DNA of 50,432 nt from an uncultured Prevotellaceae bacterium (GCA_946406555.1 CAMJLB010000003.1:1-50432), one strand, 5' to 3'. Shown: positions 24,424-33,833, counted from the stretch's first letter. Notes: a model not told the origin generated them from the sequence alone. Translations and numbers: made by a program.

Positions 24424-24454
24424 TTTGCATTTTCGGCTTTTTTGCTTACCTTTG
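24424..24454 (+). promoter_or_regulatory. Promoter of the DUF1015-yigZ-thioesterase operon
   Basis: TTTG (24424-24427), 19-bp spacer, TACCTTTG (24447-24454), about 36 bp before the ATG at 24491. A consensus match. Confidence 0.8.
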
Positions 24455-24490
24455 TAGTCATAAAACATGAACCACTAAAAAACTGTGAGT

Positions 24491-25738
24491 ATGGCAACAA
24501 TCAAACCGTTTCGTGGCGTGCGGCCACCGAAAGAATTGGTAGAGCAGGTGGAATGCCGGCCCTACGATGTACTGAACAGCGAGGAGGCTCGCGCCGAGGC
24601 TGGCGACAACGAGAAAAGCCTCTATCATATTATTAAACCAGAGATAGATTTCCCTGTGGGCACTTCAGAATACGATCCGCGAGTGTATGAGAAGGCTGCC
24701 GAGAATTTCAAGAAGTTTCAAGAGCGGGGCTGGCTGAGGCAAGATGCGCGCGAACATTATTACATCTATGCACAGACCATGCAAGGCAAGACCCAATACG
24801 GTTTGGTAGTGGGCGCATTGGTCGACGACTATATGCAGGGGCGCATAAAGAAGCATGAACTGACTCGGCGCGACAAGGAGGAAGACCGCATGAAGCATGT
24901 GCGTGTGAACGATGCCAACATAGAACCGGTATTCTTTGCCTATCCTGACAACGAGCAACTCAATACACTCATCATGCGCTATGCCCAGACCGAGCCGGAA
25001 TACGACTTTGTGGCACCTGTCGACGGATTCCGCCACCAGTTCTGGGTGATCAGCGATGAGACCGACATGCAGACCATCACCAGTGAGTTTGCCAAGATGC
25101 CTTCGCTCTATATTGCCGACGGCCACCACCGCTCGGCTGCTGCGGCACTGGTGGGTGCCGAGAAACAGGGCCAGAACCCTAACCATACGGGGAAGGAAGA
25201 ATACAATTATTTCATGGCCGTGTGCTTCCAGGCCTCTCAGCTCACCATTCTTGACTATAATCGCGTGGTGAAAGACCTGAACGGCCTCAGTTCAGAGCAG
25301 TTCCTCGAGGCACTGGCCACCGACTTCGTGGTGGCCGACAAGGGCACCGAGGCTTATCGCCCCTCGCGGCTGCACGAGTTCTCGCTTTATCTCGACGGAC
25401 ACTGGTATAGCCTTTCGGCCAAGGAAGGAACCTACGACGATGGCGACCCCATCGGCGTGCTCGACGTAGACATTTCGAGCCGCCTTATTCTCGACAAGAT
25501 TCTGGGCATAAGAGACCTGCGCAGCGACAAGCGCATCGACTTCGTGGGTGGACTGCGGGGCTTGGGCGAGCTTAAGCGCAGGGTAGACAGCGGCGAGATG
25601 CGCATGGCACTGGCTCTTTTCCCTGTATCGATGCAGCAGATCATGGATATTGCCGACAGTGGAAAGATTATGCCGCCGAAGGCCACTTGGTTTGAGCCGA
25701 AGTTGCGATCGGGCTTGGTGATTCACAAACTGAGCTGA
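24491..25738 (+). CDS. DUF1015 family protein
   Basis: 415-aa protein of the DUF1015 family, recognised from the N-terminal IKPFRGVRPP and ECRPYDVLNSEEAR, the central MPSLYIADGHHRSAAA block and the late RIDFVGGLRGLGEL. The biochemical activity of the family is not settled; in Bacteroidota it is often found near serine biosynthesis genes, which are not visible here. A GTG at 24485 is in frame, but the ATG at 24491 gives the family's usual N-terminus. First gene of a three-gene transcript with yigZ and a thioesterase. Confidence 0.92.
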   Translation: MATIKPFRGVRPPKELVEQVECRPYDVLNSEEARAEAGDNEKSLYHIIKPEIDFPVGTSEYDPRVYEKAAENFKKFQERGWLRQDAREHYYIYAQTMQGKTQYGLVVGALVDDYMQGRIKKHELTRRDKEEDRMKHVRVNDANIEPVFFAYPDNEQLNTLIMRYAQTEPEYDFVAPVDGFRHQFWVISDETDMQTITSEFAKMPSLYIADGHHRSAAAALVGAEKQGQNPNHTGKEEYNYFMAVCFQASQLTILDYNRVVKDLNGLSSEQFLEALATDFVVADKGTEAYRPSRLHEFSLYLDGHWYSLSAKEGTYDDGDPIGVLDVDISSRLILDKILGIRDLRSDKRIDFVGGLRGLGELKRRVDSGEMRMALALFPVSMQQIMDIADSGKIMPPKATWFEPKLRSGLVIHKLS

Positions 25739-25784
25739 ACCGAAAAGCATCTTACAATCATGAAGCTCAATACCCCATGGCAAG

Positions 25785-26369
25785 ATGACCGACGAATATA
25801 AAACCATCAAAGCTACAGGCGAGGGATTCTACTCGGAAAAGCGAAGTAGATTCCTCGCCTTCGCCCACCATGTAGAAACGGTCGACGAGGTGAAGCTGTT
25901 GCTGGCTCAGTACAGAAAGAAATACTACGATGCACGCCATGTGTGCTATGCTTACATGCTGGGGGCAGAAAGAGAAGACTTCAGGGCCAACGACGATGGG
26001 GAACCCTCGTCAACGGCCGGGAAACCCATACTGGGGCAGATTAACTCGAACGAGTTGACCGATACGCTCATCATTGTGGTGCGTTATTATGGCGGCGTGA
26101 ACCTGGGCACCAGCGGCCTGATTGTTGCCTATCGTGAGGCGGCGGCCGATGCCATCGCCCATGCCGAGACAGAGGTGAGGCAGGTGGAAGAGACCGTGGT
26201 GTTCGACTTCCCTTATGTGATGATGAACGACGTGATGCGTGTGGTGAAAGAAATGCAGCCACGCATTGTTGGGCAGACCTACGACAACACTTGCCAGATA
26301 AGACTCAGCATCAGACTCTCTGAGGCTGAGCAACTGCGGCAGCGACTTGCCAAATTAAGTTTTTCGTAG
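25785..26369 (+). CDS. yigZ: YigZ/IMPACT family protein
   Basis: 194-aa protein with the IMPACT/UPF0029 N-terminal domain: KRSRFLAFAHHVETVDE, the family block DARHVCYAYMLG, DDGEPSSTAGKPIL, and RYYGGVNLGTSGLI. A small C-terminal domain follows. The family is linked to translation control in eukaryotes, but its bacterial role is not established. It lies 46 bp after DUF1015 and 11 bp before the thioesterase. Confidence 0.93.
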   Translation: MTDEYKTIKATGEGFYSEKRSRFLAFAHHVETVDEVKLLLAQYRKKYYDARHVCYAYMLGAEREDFRANDDGEPSSTAGKPILGQINSNELTDTLIIVVRYYGGVNLGTSGLIVAYREAAADAIAHAETEVRQVEETVVFDFPYVMMNDVMRVVKEMQPRIVGQTYDNTCQIRLSIRLSEAEQLRQRLAKLSFS

Positions 26370-26380
26370 AATTTACAGAT

Positions 26381-27133
26381 ATGAATAAGATAGGAATATA
26401 TGACTTTATGGCCGAGCCTTTCCACTGCGATTTTTCGGGCCGGCTATTCTTGGGCCATCTGGGCAACAACATGCTGAATGCCGCCGACTTCCACAGTACC
26501 GACCGTGGCTTTGGCATGCGTTATCTGATGAGCATACAGCGGTCGTGGGTGCTCTCGCGGCTGGCCATTGAAATGGAGGATATACCAAAGCAGTATGACC
26601 GTTTCTGCATAGAGACCTGGGTGGAAAGTGCCATGCGATACTTTACCAACCGAAACTTCTGCGTCGTCGGCAGCGACGGGCGTGTCTTTGGCTATGGCAG
26701 GTCGGTCTGGGCTATGATCGACACAGAGACGCGACAGCCCACCGGCATCTATGCCATTGACAATGGTGCCATAGAACAGTGGATAGTAAAAGAAAAGGAA
26801 TGCCCCATAGAAAAAGGAGGAAGGGTGAAAATGTCGGCCGATGGCCCACGACTGGTGCGGACCATCGATACCTTTTATAACGATGTAGACATAAATGGCC
26901 ATATCAATTCGGTGAAATACATTGAGCATGTGCTCGACCTATGGCCACTCGACTGGTATAAGGAGCACCGCGTGAAACGGTTCGAGATTGCCTATGTGGC
27001 CGAATCGCATCAGGGCGACCGTCTGGCGTTCTATATGGAGCAGACCGGCGAACAGGTGTTTTGCGTGAGGATATGCCGCGAAAGCGATGGAGCCGAAGTG
27101 GTGCGGAGCAAAGTGGTCTTCGTGGCGCTTTAG
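26381..27133 (+). CDS. Acyl-ACP thioesterase
   Basis: 250-aa double-hotdog protein of the FatA/FatB-like family that hydrolyses acyl-ACP to free fatty acid in the cytoplasm. Evidence: FLGHLGNNMLNAADFHSTDRGFG at the first hotdog helix region, and in the second half the catalytic-type block YNDVDINGHINSVKYIEHVLD with Asp, Asn and His in the expected order. Last gene of the DUF1015 operon; its TAG overlaps by 3 bp the stop region of the convergent FemAB-like gene. Confidence 0.9.
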   Translation: MNKIGIYDFMAEPFHCDFSGRLFLGHLGNNMLNAADFHSTDRGFGMRYLMSIQRSWVLSRLAIEMEDIPKQYDRFCIETWVESAMRYFTNRNFCVVGSDGRVFGYGRSVWAMIDTETRQPTGIYAIDNGAIEQWIVKEKECPIEKGGRVKMSADGPRLVRTIDTFYNDVDINGHINSVKYIEHVLDLWPLDWYKEHRVKRFEIAYVAESHQGDRLAFYMEQTGEQVFCVRICRESDGAEVVRSKVVFVAL

Positions 27134-28107
27134 TCGCGGTAGAACCACGAAAGCAAAGTGTTTATCCACCCTATGCTACAGCGAAACCAGCGGTAGGTGC
27201 TCACAGGCTTGCCGCCAAAACGCAGTATAAATTCGCGAAAGGCATTCTTACGGAAGGGAAGGCCCACATCGAGGAAGAACATGTGTTCACAGCCTCGGTT
27301 GTGGGCATCTTTTATGGCATGCCATACCGTCACGTCGGCGGGGTGAACGAAAACGTATGACTTACGCCTGAAGGCCGAGTACCATAGATAGGCCTGCCCT
27401 TTGGAGTAAGCCACCATGGAACAGCCAATGACGTGTCCATGATATTTGGTGACAAACAGCCGGCTGGTCTGGCTGTCTATGCCACGGAAGAACTCGTCGG
27501 CTGGTACATAGCGCTTGGGTTTAAGCCAGTTATGGTGTCGCAGTAGTTTCGTGAATCCTTTGAATTCGGCTTCTGTAGCTACCTCGGTAGTGGTCACTCC
27601 CTTCGCATAGGCTTCGTCTATGTGTTGTTTCATGCGCTCGCTGATGCGCTCTTCGGGAGGGCGCGAGTGTAGCGAGTTGTGAATGCTCATCCAGCGGACG
27701 GGGAAGTAGCCAGCCTGGCGGAATTCTTTGTAGCCGAACATCTTTTGCGACAGGTTGCTCACCTCAATGTAGAGTAGCCGGCGCCTCAACTGTCGGGTCA
27801 GTTCGCTGAGCATCATGCCAAACAAGCGGTCCTTCGATTCCACGCCGGGGGCATACTCGCCTTCGCCATACACCCTGCAGTGCATGTAGAAATAAGGTGG
27901 AAACCACGATGAGCGATAACGCACCAATGCCAACAGCTGGGCAAGCACCTGCCCCTGACCGTCTTCTACCGTTAGCATATAAGGCCGGTGGCGCGGTGTC
28001 TGAAGACACAGCTCGAACAGCTGCGGACTATGAAAAATATTCTCACGTCTTAGCCCTGAGGGCAGCTCGTCGGCCTTGGTGTAGATGTGAATAGAGAGTT
28101 CGTTCAT
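27130..28107 (-). CDS. FemAB/GNAT-like acyltransferase
   Basis: 325-aa protein starting at the ATG at 28107. The pattern (N-terminal mixed domain with PPYFYMHCRVYGEGEYA, then a second GNAT-like half with GHVIGCSMVAYSKGQAYLWYSA and HNRGCEHMFFLDVG) suggests a two-domain FemAB or peptidoglycan-bridge/GNAT-type transferase. The acceptor and donor are not known. A TATTTTTG -7 element lies 6 nt before the ATG, so the mRNA may have almost no leader. It converges with the thioesterase gene. Confidence 0.75.
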   Translation of the reverse strand: MNELSIHIYTKADELPSGLRRENIFHSPQLFELCLQTPRHRPYMLTVEDGQGQVLAQLLALVRYRSSWFPPYFYMHCRVYGEGEYAPGVESKDRLFGMMLSELTRQLRRRLLYIEVSNLSQKMFGYKEFRQAGYFPVRWMSIHNSLHSRPPEERISERMKQHIDEAYAKGVTTTEVATEAEFKGFTKLLRHHNWLKPKRYVPADEFFRGIDSQTSRLFVTKYHGHVIGCSMVAYSKGQAYLWYSAFRRKSYVFVHPADVTVWHAIKDAHNRGCEHMFFLDVGLPFRKNAFREFILRFGGKPVSTYRWFRCSIGWINTLLSWFYRD

Positions 28108-28113
28108 CGGTTG

Positions 28114-28121
28114 CAAAAATA
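28114..28121 (-). promoter_or_regulatory. -7 element next to the FemAB-like start
   Basis: TATTTTTG on the minus strand, only 6 nt upstream of the ATG. No clear -33 element. Confidence 0.5.
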
Positions 28122-28227
28122 CGAAATCTTTCGGTAATGAAAAAGGTTTTAAGAATAAATCAGTCATTTTAATGCATTATTTTGTGAAAATTGGCAAAGA
28201 AAAGGCCGTTTTTTCATAAAATCTTTA

Positions 28228-28235
28228 TAACTTTG
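28228..28235 (+). promoter_or_regulatory. -7 element of the Lrp/AsnC gene
   Basis: TAACTTTG, 51 bp upstream of the ATG, in a very AT-rich stretch. The -33 element is unclear. Confidence 0.7.
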
Positions 28236-28286
28236 CACTTTAAAGAATAAACATTAAAAATAAATTGTATTATTGATAAAGTAATT

Positions 28287-28778
28287 ATGGCGAATCAAAA
28301 ACTGGACCGTCTTGACAAGCAGATTCTGCGTCTTATTGCCGAAGATGCCCGTATTCCTTTTCTTGAAGTGGCAAGAATCTGCAACGTGAGCGGTGCTGCT
28401 ATTCATCAGCGCATACAGAAACTTACAAATTTGGGTATATTGAAAGGCTCACAGTTCATTATCGATCCAGAGAAAGTGGGTTACGAGACGTGTGCCTTTA
28501 TCGGGTTGAATCTGAAGAATCCCGAATCGTTCGACGAGGTGGTAGAGAAACTGAGGAAAATTCCTGAGGTGGTGGAATGCCACTATACCACGGGCGACTA
28601 TGACCTTTTCATAAAAATATATGCAGCCAACAACCATGATTTGCTGAACATCATTCACGATAAATTGCAGCCTATGGGTTTGGCGCGTTCAGAGAGTATC
28701 ATCTCGTTTCATGCTGCCATCGAACGCCAGTTGCCCGTTGTCACCCTGGCTTTGGGTGCCGACGATGAACAGGAGTGA
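28287..28778 (+). CDS. Lrp/AsnC family transcriptional regulator
   Basis: 163-aa regulator with an N-terminal winged helix-turn-helix (LDKQILRLIAEDARIPFLEVA, then ICNVSGAAIHQRIQKLTNLG, residues 8-49) and a C-terminal RAM/Lrp ligand domain (GYETCAFIGLNLKNP, then YTTGDYDLFIKIYAAN). It probably binds an amino acid or related ligand and controls nearby or distant genes. Its 3' end faces ilvN-ilvB, which makes branched-chain amino acid synthesis a possible target, but I see no direct evidence of that. A shared hairpin separates the two transcripts. Confidence 0.93.
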   Translation: MANQKLDRLDKQILRLIAEDARIPFLEVARICNVSGAAIHQRIQKLTNLGILKGSQFIIDPEKVGYETCAFIGLNLKNPESFDEVVEKLRKIPEVVECHYTTGDYDLFIKIYAANNHDLLNIIHDKLQPMGLARSESIISFHAAIERQLPVVTLALGADDEQE

Positions 28779-28787
28779 TATTGATTT

Positions 28788-28830
28788 AACGAGAAAAAAG
28801 GTCCGCTTCTTAGCGGGCCTTTTCTCGTTG
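28788..28830. terminator. Bidirectional terminator between the Lrp gene and ilvN
   Basis: AACGAGAAAA...GGTCCGC, 6-nt loop, GCGGGCC...TTTTCTCGTT forms a long stem with A/T-rich base usable in both directions. It overlaps the last codons and stop of ilvN, so the coding sequence doubles as part of the terminator. Confidence 0.8.
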
Positions 28831-29352
28831 TTCCAGAAATTCGCTTACCTGTTCTTGGGTGGAGCGGGTAACGGCAATGCGGCCCGATCGGGTGTATTGC
28901 AGCACGCAGCCATAGGCGTCAAGGGCTTTGTAGAGGCTTAGTATGTCTTCGGTCTTGCCGCTTTTCATTGCTATGATATACGTGGGATTTACTTCGGTAA
29001 TCTGGGCATCGTGGTGGCGTATGGTCTTCGAAATGTCGGGGTTTTGCATCACGATGCTTGTCGATAGCTTGTAGAGACCTGTCTCGCGAATGAATAGCTC
29101 CTCGTCGGTGAAATAGGTAGCTTTTATTACGTCGATCTTCTTTTCTATCTGATTGGTAATTTTTACTACCTGATCATCGTAGCACCAAGCGGTGATGGTA
29201 TATTTGTGCACGCCGGGAATGCTCGATGCCGAGACGTTCAGGCTCTCTATGTTTACCTGGCGTCGAGTGAATACGGCTGTGATCTGGTTCAGTATGCCGG
29301 CGATATTCTCTGAATATACTAAAAGGGTATAAAAATTCCGTTCTTCGTTCAT
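28810..29352 (-). CDS. ilvN: Acetolactate synthase small (regulatory) subunit
   Basis: 180-aa protein starting at the ATG at 29352. N-terminal ACT domain (FYTLLVYSENIAGILNQITA, RRQVNIESLNVS) and the C-terminal part of IlvH/IlvN. It binds the large subunit and gives valine feedback control. It lies 46 bp after ilvB on the same strand. Confidence 0.93.
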   Translation of the reverse strand: MNEERNFYTLLVYSENIAGILNQITAVFTRRQVNIESLNVSASSIPGVHKYTITAWCYDDQVVKITNQIEKKIDVIKATYFTDEELFIRETGLYKLSTSIVMQNPDISKTIRHHDAQITEVNPTYIIAMKSGKTEDILSLYKALDAYGCVLQYTRSGRIAVTRSTQEQVSEFLEQREKAR

Positions 29353-29398
29353 GTTCTTTGCTTGATGGGTTATTATTAACGGCACATTTTCTTTAACG

Positions 29399-31135
29399 TC
29401 AGATCTTCAGCATCATCTCGTCGATGCGCTTCCCTGGCGCTGTCATGGGCATCACGTCGGCATCTTCTTTGATGGCGCATTCCAGTATGTAAGGCCCTTT
29501 CGTGGTAAGCATTTCCTGAACCTTTTCGTTCAGCTCTTTGCGGTCCACGACAAGGTTGTAGGGTATGTTGTAGGCTTGGGCAATGAGGCTGTAGCGAGGG
29601 TTGAGCATGGGTGTGAACGACCGTCTGCCCTCCCAGAACATGTCTTGCCATTGCCGGACGTTTCCCAGGTAGTTGTTGTTCAGCAGTATCATCTTCACCG
29701 GTGCCTGTTGCTCCATGATGGTGCCCAGTTCTTGCAGGTTCATCTGGAAGCCGCCATCGCCACAGAACATGCATACCGTGCGGTCTGGCGCACCAAACGT
29801 GGCACCTATGGCTGCCGGCATGGCAAAGCCCATGGTGCCAAGACCGCCACTGGTGACGATAGACCGCTTCTTGTTGTAGTGGAAGTATCGGGCCGAGAAC
29901 ATTTGGTTCTGGCCCACGTCGGTCACCAGCACGGCATCGCCTTTTGTGGCCTCGGCCACCACGTTCACTACTTCGCCCATGAGCAACGGGCCTTCTTTCG
30001 GATGTATGGCAGGCTCAATCACCTGTTCCAGTTCCATTTTGAAGTATTCGTCGAACGATTCTTTCCATGCAGTATGGTCGTTCTTCTTCAGCAGGCGAGT
30101 GATGGCAGGCAGCGTCTGTTTGCAGTCGCCCAACACCGGCACGTCGCAGCGTATGCACTTGCCTATCTCTGCCTTGTCTATGTCTAAATGAATGATTTTT
30201 GCCTGAGGGGCGTAAGCCGAAGAAAGACCTGTGACGCGGTCGCTGAAACGCATGCCTATGGCAATGATCACATCGGCTTCCTGAGTCTTCATGTTCAGTG
30301 AGTATTGGCCGTGCATGCCCAGCATGCCCTTGTTCAGCGGGTGGCGCGACGACAGTGCCGAGAGGCCCAGAAGCGTGCGTCCCACAGGGATGTCGGCCTT
30401 CTCTATCATCTCTGTCAGCTCGTTATGCGCATTGCCCAGCTCTACCCCTTGTCCTACCAGCGCCAGTGGCCGCTCGGCCTGGTTTATCAGGCGTGCAGCC
30501 TCGGCTATGCAGGCACTGTCGGGAGCTGGCGAGGGTTCGTAGCTGCGCACGAAGTCTATGTGCTGAGGGCCACTCCATTCGCACAGATGTTCTTGTGCGT
30601 TCTTGGGAAAGTCGAGCACCACGGGACCCGGGCGGCCACTGCGCGCAATGTAAAAAGCCCGGCTGACGGCCCATGCCACGTCGCTGGCATGACGAATCTG
30701 GTAGCTCCATTTCGAAATGGGTTGCGCCACGCCTACGAGGTCTACCTCTTGAAAGGCGTCGGTTCCAAGTGCGTTGATGTTCACCTGTCCGGCTATCACC
30801 ACGATGGGGGTGGAGTCGAGCATGGCATCGGCCACGCCGGTAAGCGTGTTGGTGGCTCCAGGGCCACTTGTCACGATGGCAACGCCCACTTCGCCTGAGG
30901 TGCGCGCAAAGCCTTGGGCGGCATGCACAGCGCCTTGCTCATGCCGTACTAAGATGTGGTGGAACGTTCCTTTCTTCTCGCCCTGGGTATAGTCGTATAG
31001 AGAATCGTAGACGGGCATGATGCTGCCGCCAGGATAGCCGAAAATGGTCTTCACGCCTTCGGCTTGCAAAGCAAGCATCAGTGCTTCGCGTCCGGTAATC
31101 ATCTCTTTGCTTTCGATAGCTTTTGCTTTCTCCAT
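29399..31135 (-). CDS. ilvB: Acetolactate synthase large (catalytic) subunit
   Basis: 578-aa thiamine-diphosphate enzyme forming acetolactate from pyruvate, first common step of branched-chain amino acid synthesis. Visible: GYPGGSIMPVYD, the catalytic Glu in RHEQGAVHAAQGFAR, the SGPGATNTLTGVADA block, and the ThDP motif beginning GDGGFQMN and ending with NNN. Start at 31135 preceded by a TAACTTTG element. Full length for the family. Cytoplasmic, with ilvN as partner. Confidence 0.96.
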   Translation of the reverse strand: MEKAKAIESKEMITGREALMLALQAEGVKTIFGYPGGSIMPVYDSLYDYTQGEKKGTFHHILVRHEQGAVHAAQGFARTSGEVGVAIVTSGPGATNTLTGVADAMLDSTPIVVIAGQVNINALGTDAFQEVDLVGVAQPISKWSYQIRHASDVAWAVSRAFYIARSGRPGPVVLDFPKNAQEHLCEWSGPQHIDFVRSYEPSPAPDSACIAEAARLINQAERPLALVGQGVELGNAHNELTEMIEKADIPVGRTLLGLSALSSRHPLNKGMLGMHGQYSLNMKTQEADVIIAIGMRFSDRVTGLSSAYAPQAKIIHLDIDKAEIGKCIRCDVPVLGDCKQTLPAITRLLKKNDHTAWKESFDEYFKMELEQVIEPAIHPKEGPLLMGEVVNVVAEATKGDAVLVTDVGQNQMFSARYFHYNKKRSIVTSGGLGTMGFAMPAAIGATFGAPDRTVCMFCGDGGFQMNLQELGTIMEQQAPVKMILLNNNYLGNVRQWQDMFWEGRRSFTPMLNPRYSLIAQAYNIPYNLVVDRKELNEKVQEMLTTKGPYILECAIKEDADVMPMTAPGKRIDEMMLKI

Positions 31136-31159
31136 TTACTTTTTTCTGATAAAACGGTG

Positions 31160-31167
31160 CAAAGTTA
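31160..31167 (-). promoter_or_regulatory. -7 element of ilvB-ilvN
   Basis: TAACTTTG on the minus strand, 24 nt upstream of the ilvB ATG. No leader-peptide attenuator fits in this short leader. Confidence 0.7.
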
Positions 31168-31226
31168 CGGCAAATAACTCACATTTCATCATGATTTGCT
31201 TTTTTTTTGCGACAAATCGTTTAAAA

Positions 31227-33821
31227 TTAATCTATGTCTACTACAGTAATGCCTGCACCGCCAAACTGCACATGCTCATCGCGGTAGCTTTTTACGTTCG
31301 GAACTGTGTGCAGATACTGCCGTATGAGCTGTCGGAGGATTCCGCTGCCTGTACCGTGAAGAATGCGCACGCGTGACATGCCCACGAGAATGGCATCGTC
31401 TATGAAGTAGGTCACGGCGTTGATGGCTTCGTCGCCTCGCATGCCCCTCACGTCGAGGTCTTGCCTGAAGTTCAGCTTACGTGAGTCGATGGCAGCACGC
31501 GTTTCGTTGGAGAGATGGCCATACGATCCCACAATGTTTGTATTTCGCTCTTCTTGCTTGCTTTGCTCTGCGGGAGGCTCCTTGGCATGTTCAAGCCGGT
31601 CGGCACGCATCTTCGTGCGCATGCCACCGAAGATTACGGTGGCCATCTTCCCGTCGAGGCTCTCAATCTTGCCAACAGAGGTGAGACCCTTGATGCGGAC
31701 GGTGGAACCGACGGTGAATGTGGCTGCCGATGCGGCTTCTTGCGTCTTGGCGTCTTGGGCTGTTGCCGTTCCCTCGGGGGCTGCAAGGGGTGCCTTGTTC
31801 TTTTTTCTTTCCTCTTTCCGCTTCTTGCGCTCTTGTATTTGTTTTATCTTGCGTTCTATGAGTTCGTCACTGGCCTTGGTGTCAATTTCGTCAATGTCTT
31901 GCTTGAAGAGGTTCAGTTCCTCCCTAATGCGGCGGGTCTCTTCTTTCTCGGCTTGACTCTCGCGTATTTCCCTAATGGCGTTCTCTATCTTCTTGTTGCT
32001 TTCTCGCAGCAATTCTTCTGCCTGCTCCTTGGCTTTGCGCAGTATTTCCTTGCGTTGGCGCTCTATCTCGGTAAGCTCGTCCTCGTAGCGCGAAATCTTG
32101 TTTTCCAGACTTTTCTCATGCTGGTGTATGGTCTGCCGCTTGCCTTCCCAGTAGCGTTTGTCGCGTACAATGTCTTGCAGGTACTTGTCGCTCTGAATGT
32201 AGTCCTGGCCCACAATCTCGCTGGCATCGCGAATGACTTCTTCCGGCAGTCCGGTCTTTCTGGCAATCTCGATGGCAAAGCTGCTGCCGGGCTGACCTAT
32301 GGAAAGCTGGAAGAGTGCCTGCATTTCATGGCGGTCGTAGAGCATGGCTCCGTTTATCACGCCCGCATGGCCTTCGGCAAAGTGCTTCAGGTTTTGGTAG
32401 TGGGTGGTAATCACCCCAAAGGCCTGTTTCTGCCAGAACTGCTTCAGCACTGCCTCGGCAATGGCACCACCTATCATCGGCTCGGTGCCACCGCCAAACT
32501 CGTCTATTAGCAGCAACGTGTCCTTGTCGGCATAGCGTATCATCTGTTTCATGTTCATCAGGTGCGACGAATAGGTCGAGAGGTCGTTCTCTATGCTTTG
32601 CTCATCGCCGATGTCGATCATTATCTTGCGGAAGATGCCACACGTAGAGTGGTCGCCTACGGGAACCGACAGGCCGCATTGCAGCATATACTGGAGCAGT
32701 CCCACTGTTTTCAGGCAAACCGACTTGCCGCCAGCGTTGGGGCCGCTGATGATGAGCAGCCGGGCGCAGTTCTTTTGCGAAACGTCCGACTGTGATGTCA
32801 GCATGATTTCCAGAGGTATTACCTTCTTTCCTTGCTTTTCGAGCGAAAGGGCTAATAGAGGATGGGCGGCGCGGGTCCAGTCGATGTGCGGATGGCTTGC
32901 CACCTCAGGCTCGATGGCCTTCATTAGGTTGGCCAGTTCTGCCTTGGCACGTATCAGATCGATCATGGCCAGAAACTGGTATGAGTCTAAGATTTCTTTC
33001 ACGTGAGGGCGCACCTCGTCGCTGAATACAGTCAGAATGCGTATGATTTCGCGGCGCTCTTCTGCCTCCAGTTCGCGTATGCGGTTGTTAGCCTCCACCA
33101 CCTCGGCAGGCTCAATGAACACGGTCTTTCCGGTAGCCGACTCGTCGTGCACAATTCCATTTATCCGGCGTTTCACGCCAGGGGCCACCGGAAGCATAAG
33201 CCGTCCGTCGCGCATCGTGGGGGCTGCGTCCTTGTCTACAAGCCCATCGCGCTGTGCAGCGTGCAGTATAGTATATAAGGTACGCGATATGCTGCCTTCC
33301 GTCTTCTGCAGCTCGTGCCTGATGCCAGCAAGGTTCATCGAGGCTCCATCTTTGATGCGCCCAAACTTGTCGAGAATAGAGTCGATGCGGCGTATCATGG
33401 CAGGAAACGTCTTCACGTCTTTCGACAGTTCGTGAAGGGCAGGGTAGGGGTAGACGGGGTCATGGCCGTCACGGTCATCCTCTTCGCTTTTGTTTAGATA
33501 TGCAGCAATCTTCGTGATGGTTTCAAGGGAACGGCGAAGGTCGAAAAGTTCATTCTCTTCAAAGTGGGTGCCGGCAAGCCGGATGCGGGCCACCGACTCG
33601 CGCACGTCGAAAAAATATTGCAAAGGAAAATCGTCGGCCTCGGCTTGCAGCTTACGAAATTCGCGTGTCTGTTCCAGCCAGATGCTCACTTCTTTTGCAT
33701 CTTCCGAGAAGGACAGCTCGTCTACCTTCTCACGCCCCAGTCCGCTTAGGCAGCGTTCCTTCAGAAGTGTGCGAATTTCGTCGAAACCTATTTTCTGTTC
33801 GTAGTTGTTTGGGTAAATCAT
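31227..33821 (-). CDS. mutS2: MutS2 family ATPase/Smr nuclease
   Basis: 864-aa MutS2. Walker A GPNAGGKSV and Walker B LLIDEFGGGTEP mark the ATPase core, with the clamp region before and a long charged coiled coil after (from roughly residue 515 to 640, Glu/Lys/Arg rich). The C-terminal Smr domain has LDVRGMRGDEAINAV and LHGTGSGILRQ. It lacks the mismatch-recognition domain of MutS. In other bacteria MutS2 acts on branched DNA and on collided ribosomes. A TAATTTTG element ends 4 nt before the ATG, suggesting a leaderless mRNA. Confidence 0.95.
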   Translation of the reverse strand: MIYPNNYEQKIGFDEIRTLLKERCLSGLGREKVDELSFSEDAKEVSIWLEQTREFRKLQAEADDFPLQYFFDVRESVARIRLAGTHFEENELFDLRRSLETITKIAAYLNKSEEDDRDGHDPVYPYPALHELSKDVKTFPAMIRRIDSILDKFGRIKDGASMNLAGIRHELQKTEGSISRTLYTILHAAQRDGLVDKDAAPTMRDGRLMLPVAPGVKRRINGIVHDESATGKTVFIEPAEVVEANNRIRELEAEERREIIRILTVFSDEVRPHVKEILDSYQFLAMIDLIRAKAELANLMKAIEPEVASHPHIDWTRAAHPLLALSLEKQGKKVIPLEIMLTSQSDVSQKNCARLLIISGPNAGGKSVCLKTVGLLQYMLQCGLSVPVGDHSTCGIFRKIMIDIGDEQSIENDLSTYSSHLMNMKQMIRYADKDTLLLIDEFGGGTEPMIGGAIAEAVLKQFWQKQAFGVITTHYQNLKHFAEGHAGVINGAMLYDRHEMQALFQLSIGQPGSSFAIEIARKTGLPEEVIRDASEIVGQDYIQSDKYLQDIVRDKRYWEGKRQTIHQHEKSLENKISRYEDELTEIERQRKEILRKAKEQAEELLRESNKKIENAIREIRESQAEKEETRRIREELNLFKQDIDEIDTKASDELIERKIKQIQERKKRKEERKKNKAPLAAPEGTATAQDAKTQEAASAATFTVGSTVRIKGLTSVGKIESLDGKMATVIFGGMRTKMRADRLEHAKEPPAEQSKQEERNTNIVGSYGHLSNETRAAIDSRKLNFRQDLDVRGMRGDEAINAVTYFIDDAILVGMSRVRILHGTGSGILRQLIRQYLHTVPNVKSYRDEHVQFGGAGITVVDID

Positions 33822-33825
33822 GGTG

Positions 33826-33833
33826 CAAAATTA
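33826..33833 (-). promoter_or_regulatory. -7 element directly at the mutS2 start
   Basis: TAATTTTG on the minus strand; only 4 nt separate it from the ATG at 33821. A clear -33 element is not seen. Confidence 0.6.

Noticed and set aside
24424..24454. A shared bidirectional regulator site between NUDIX and DUF1015
   Set aside because: The two divergent promoters are separate and no palindrome lies between them.
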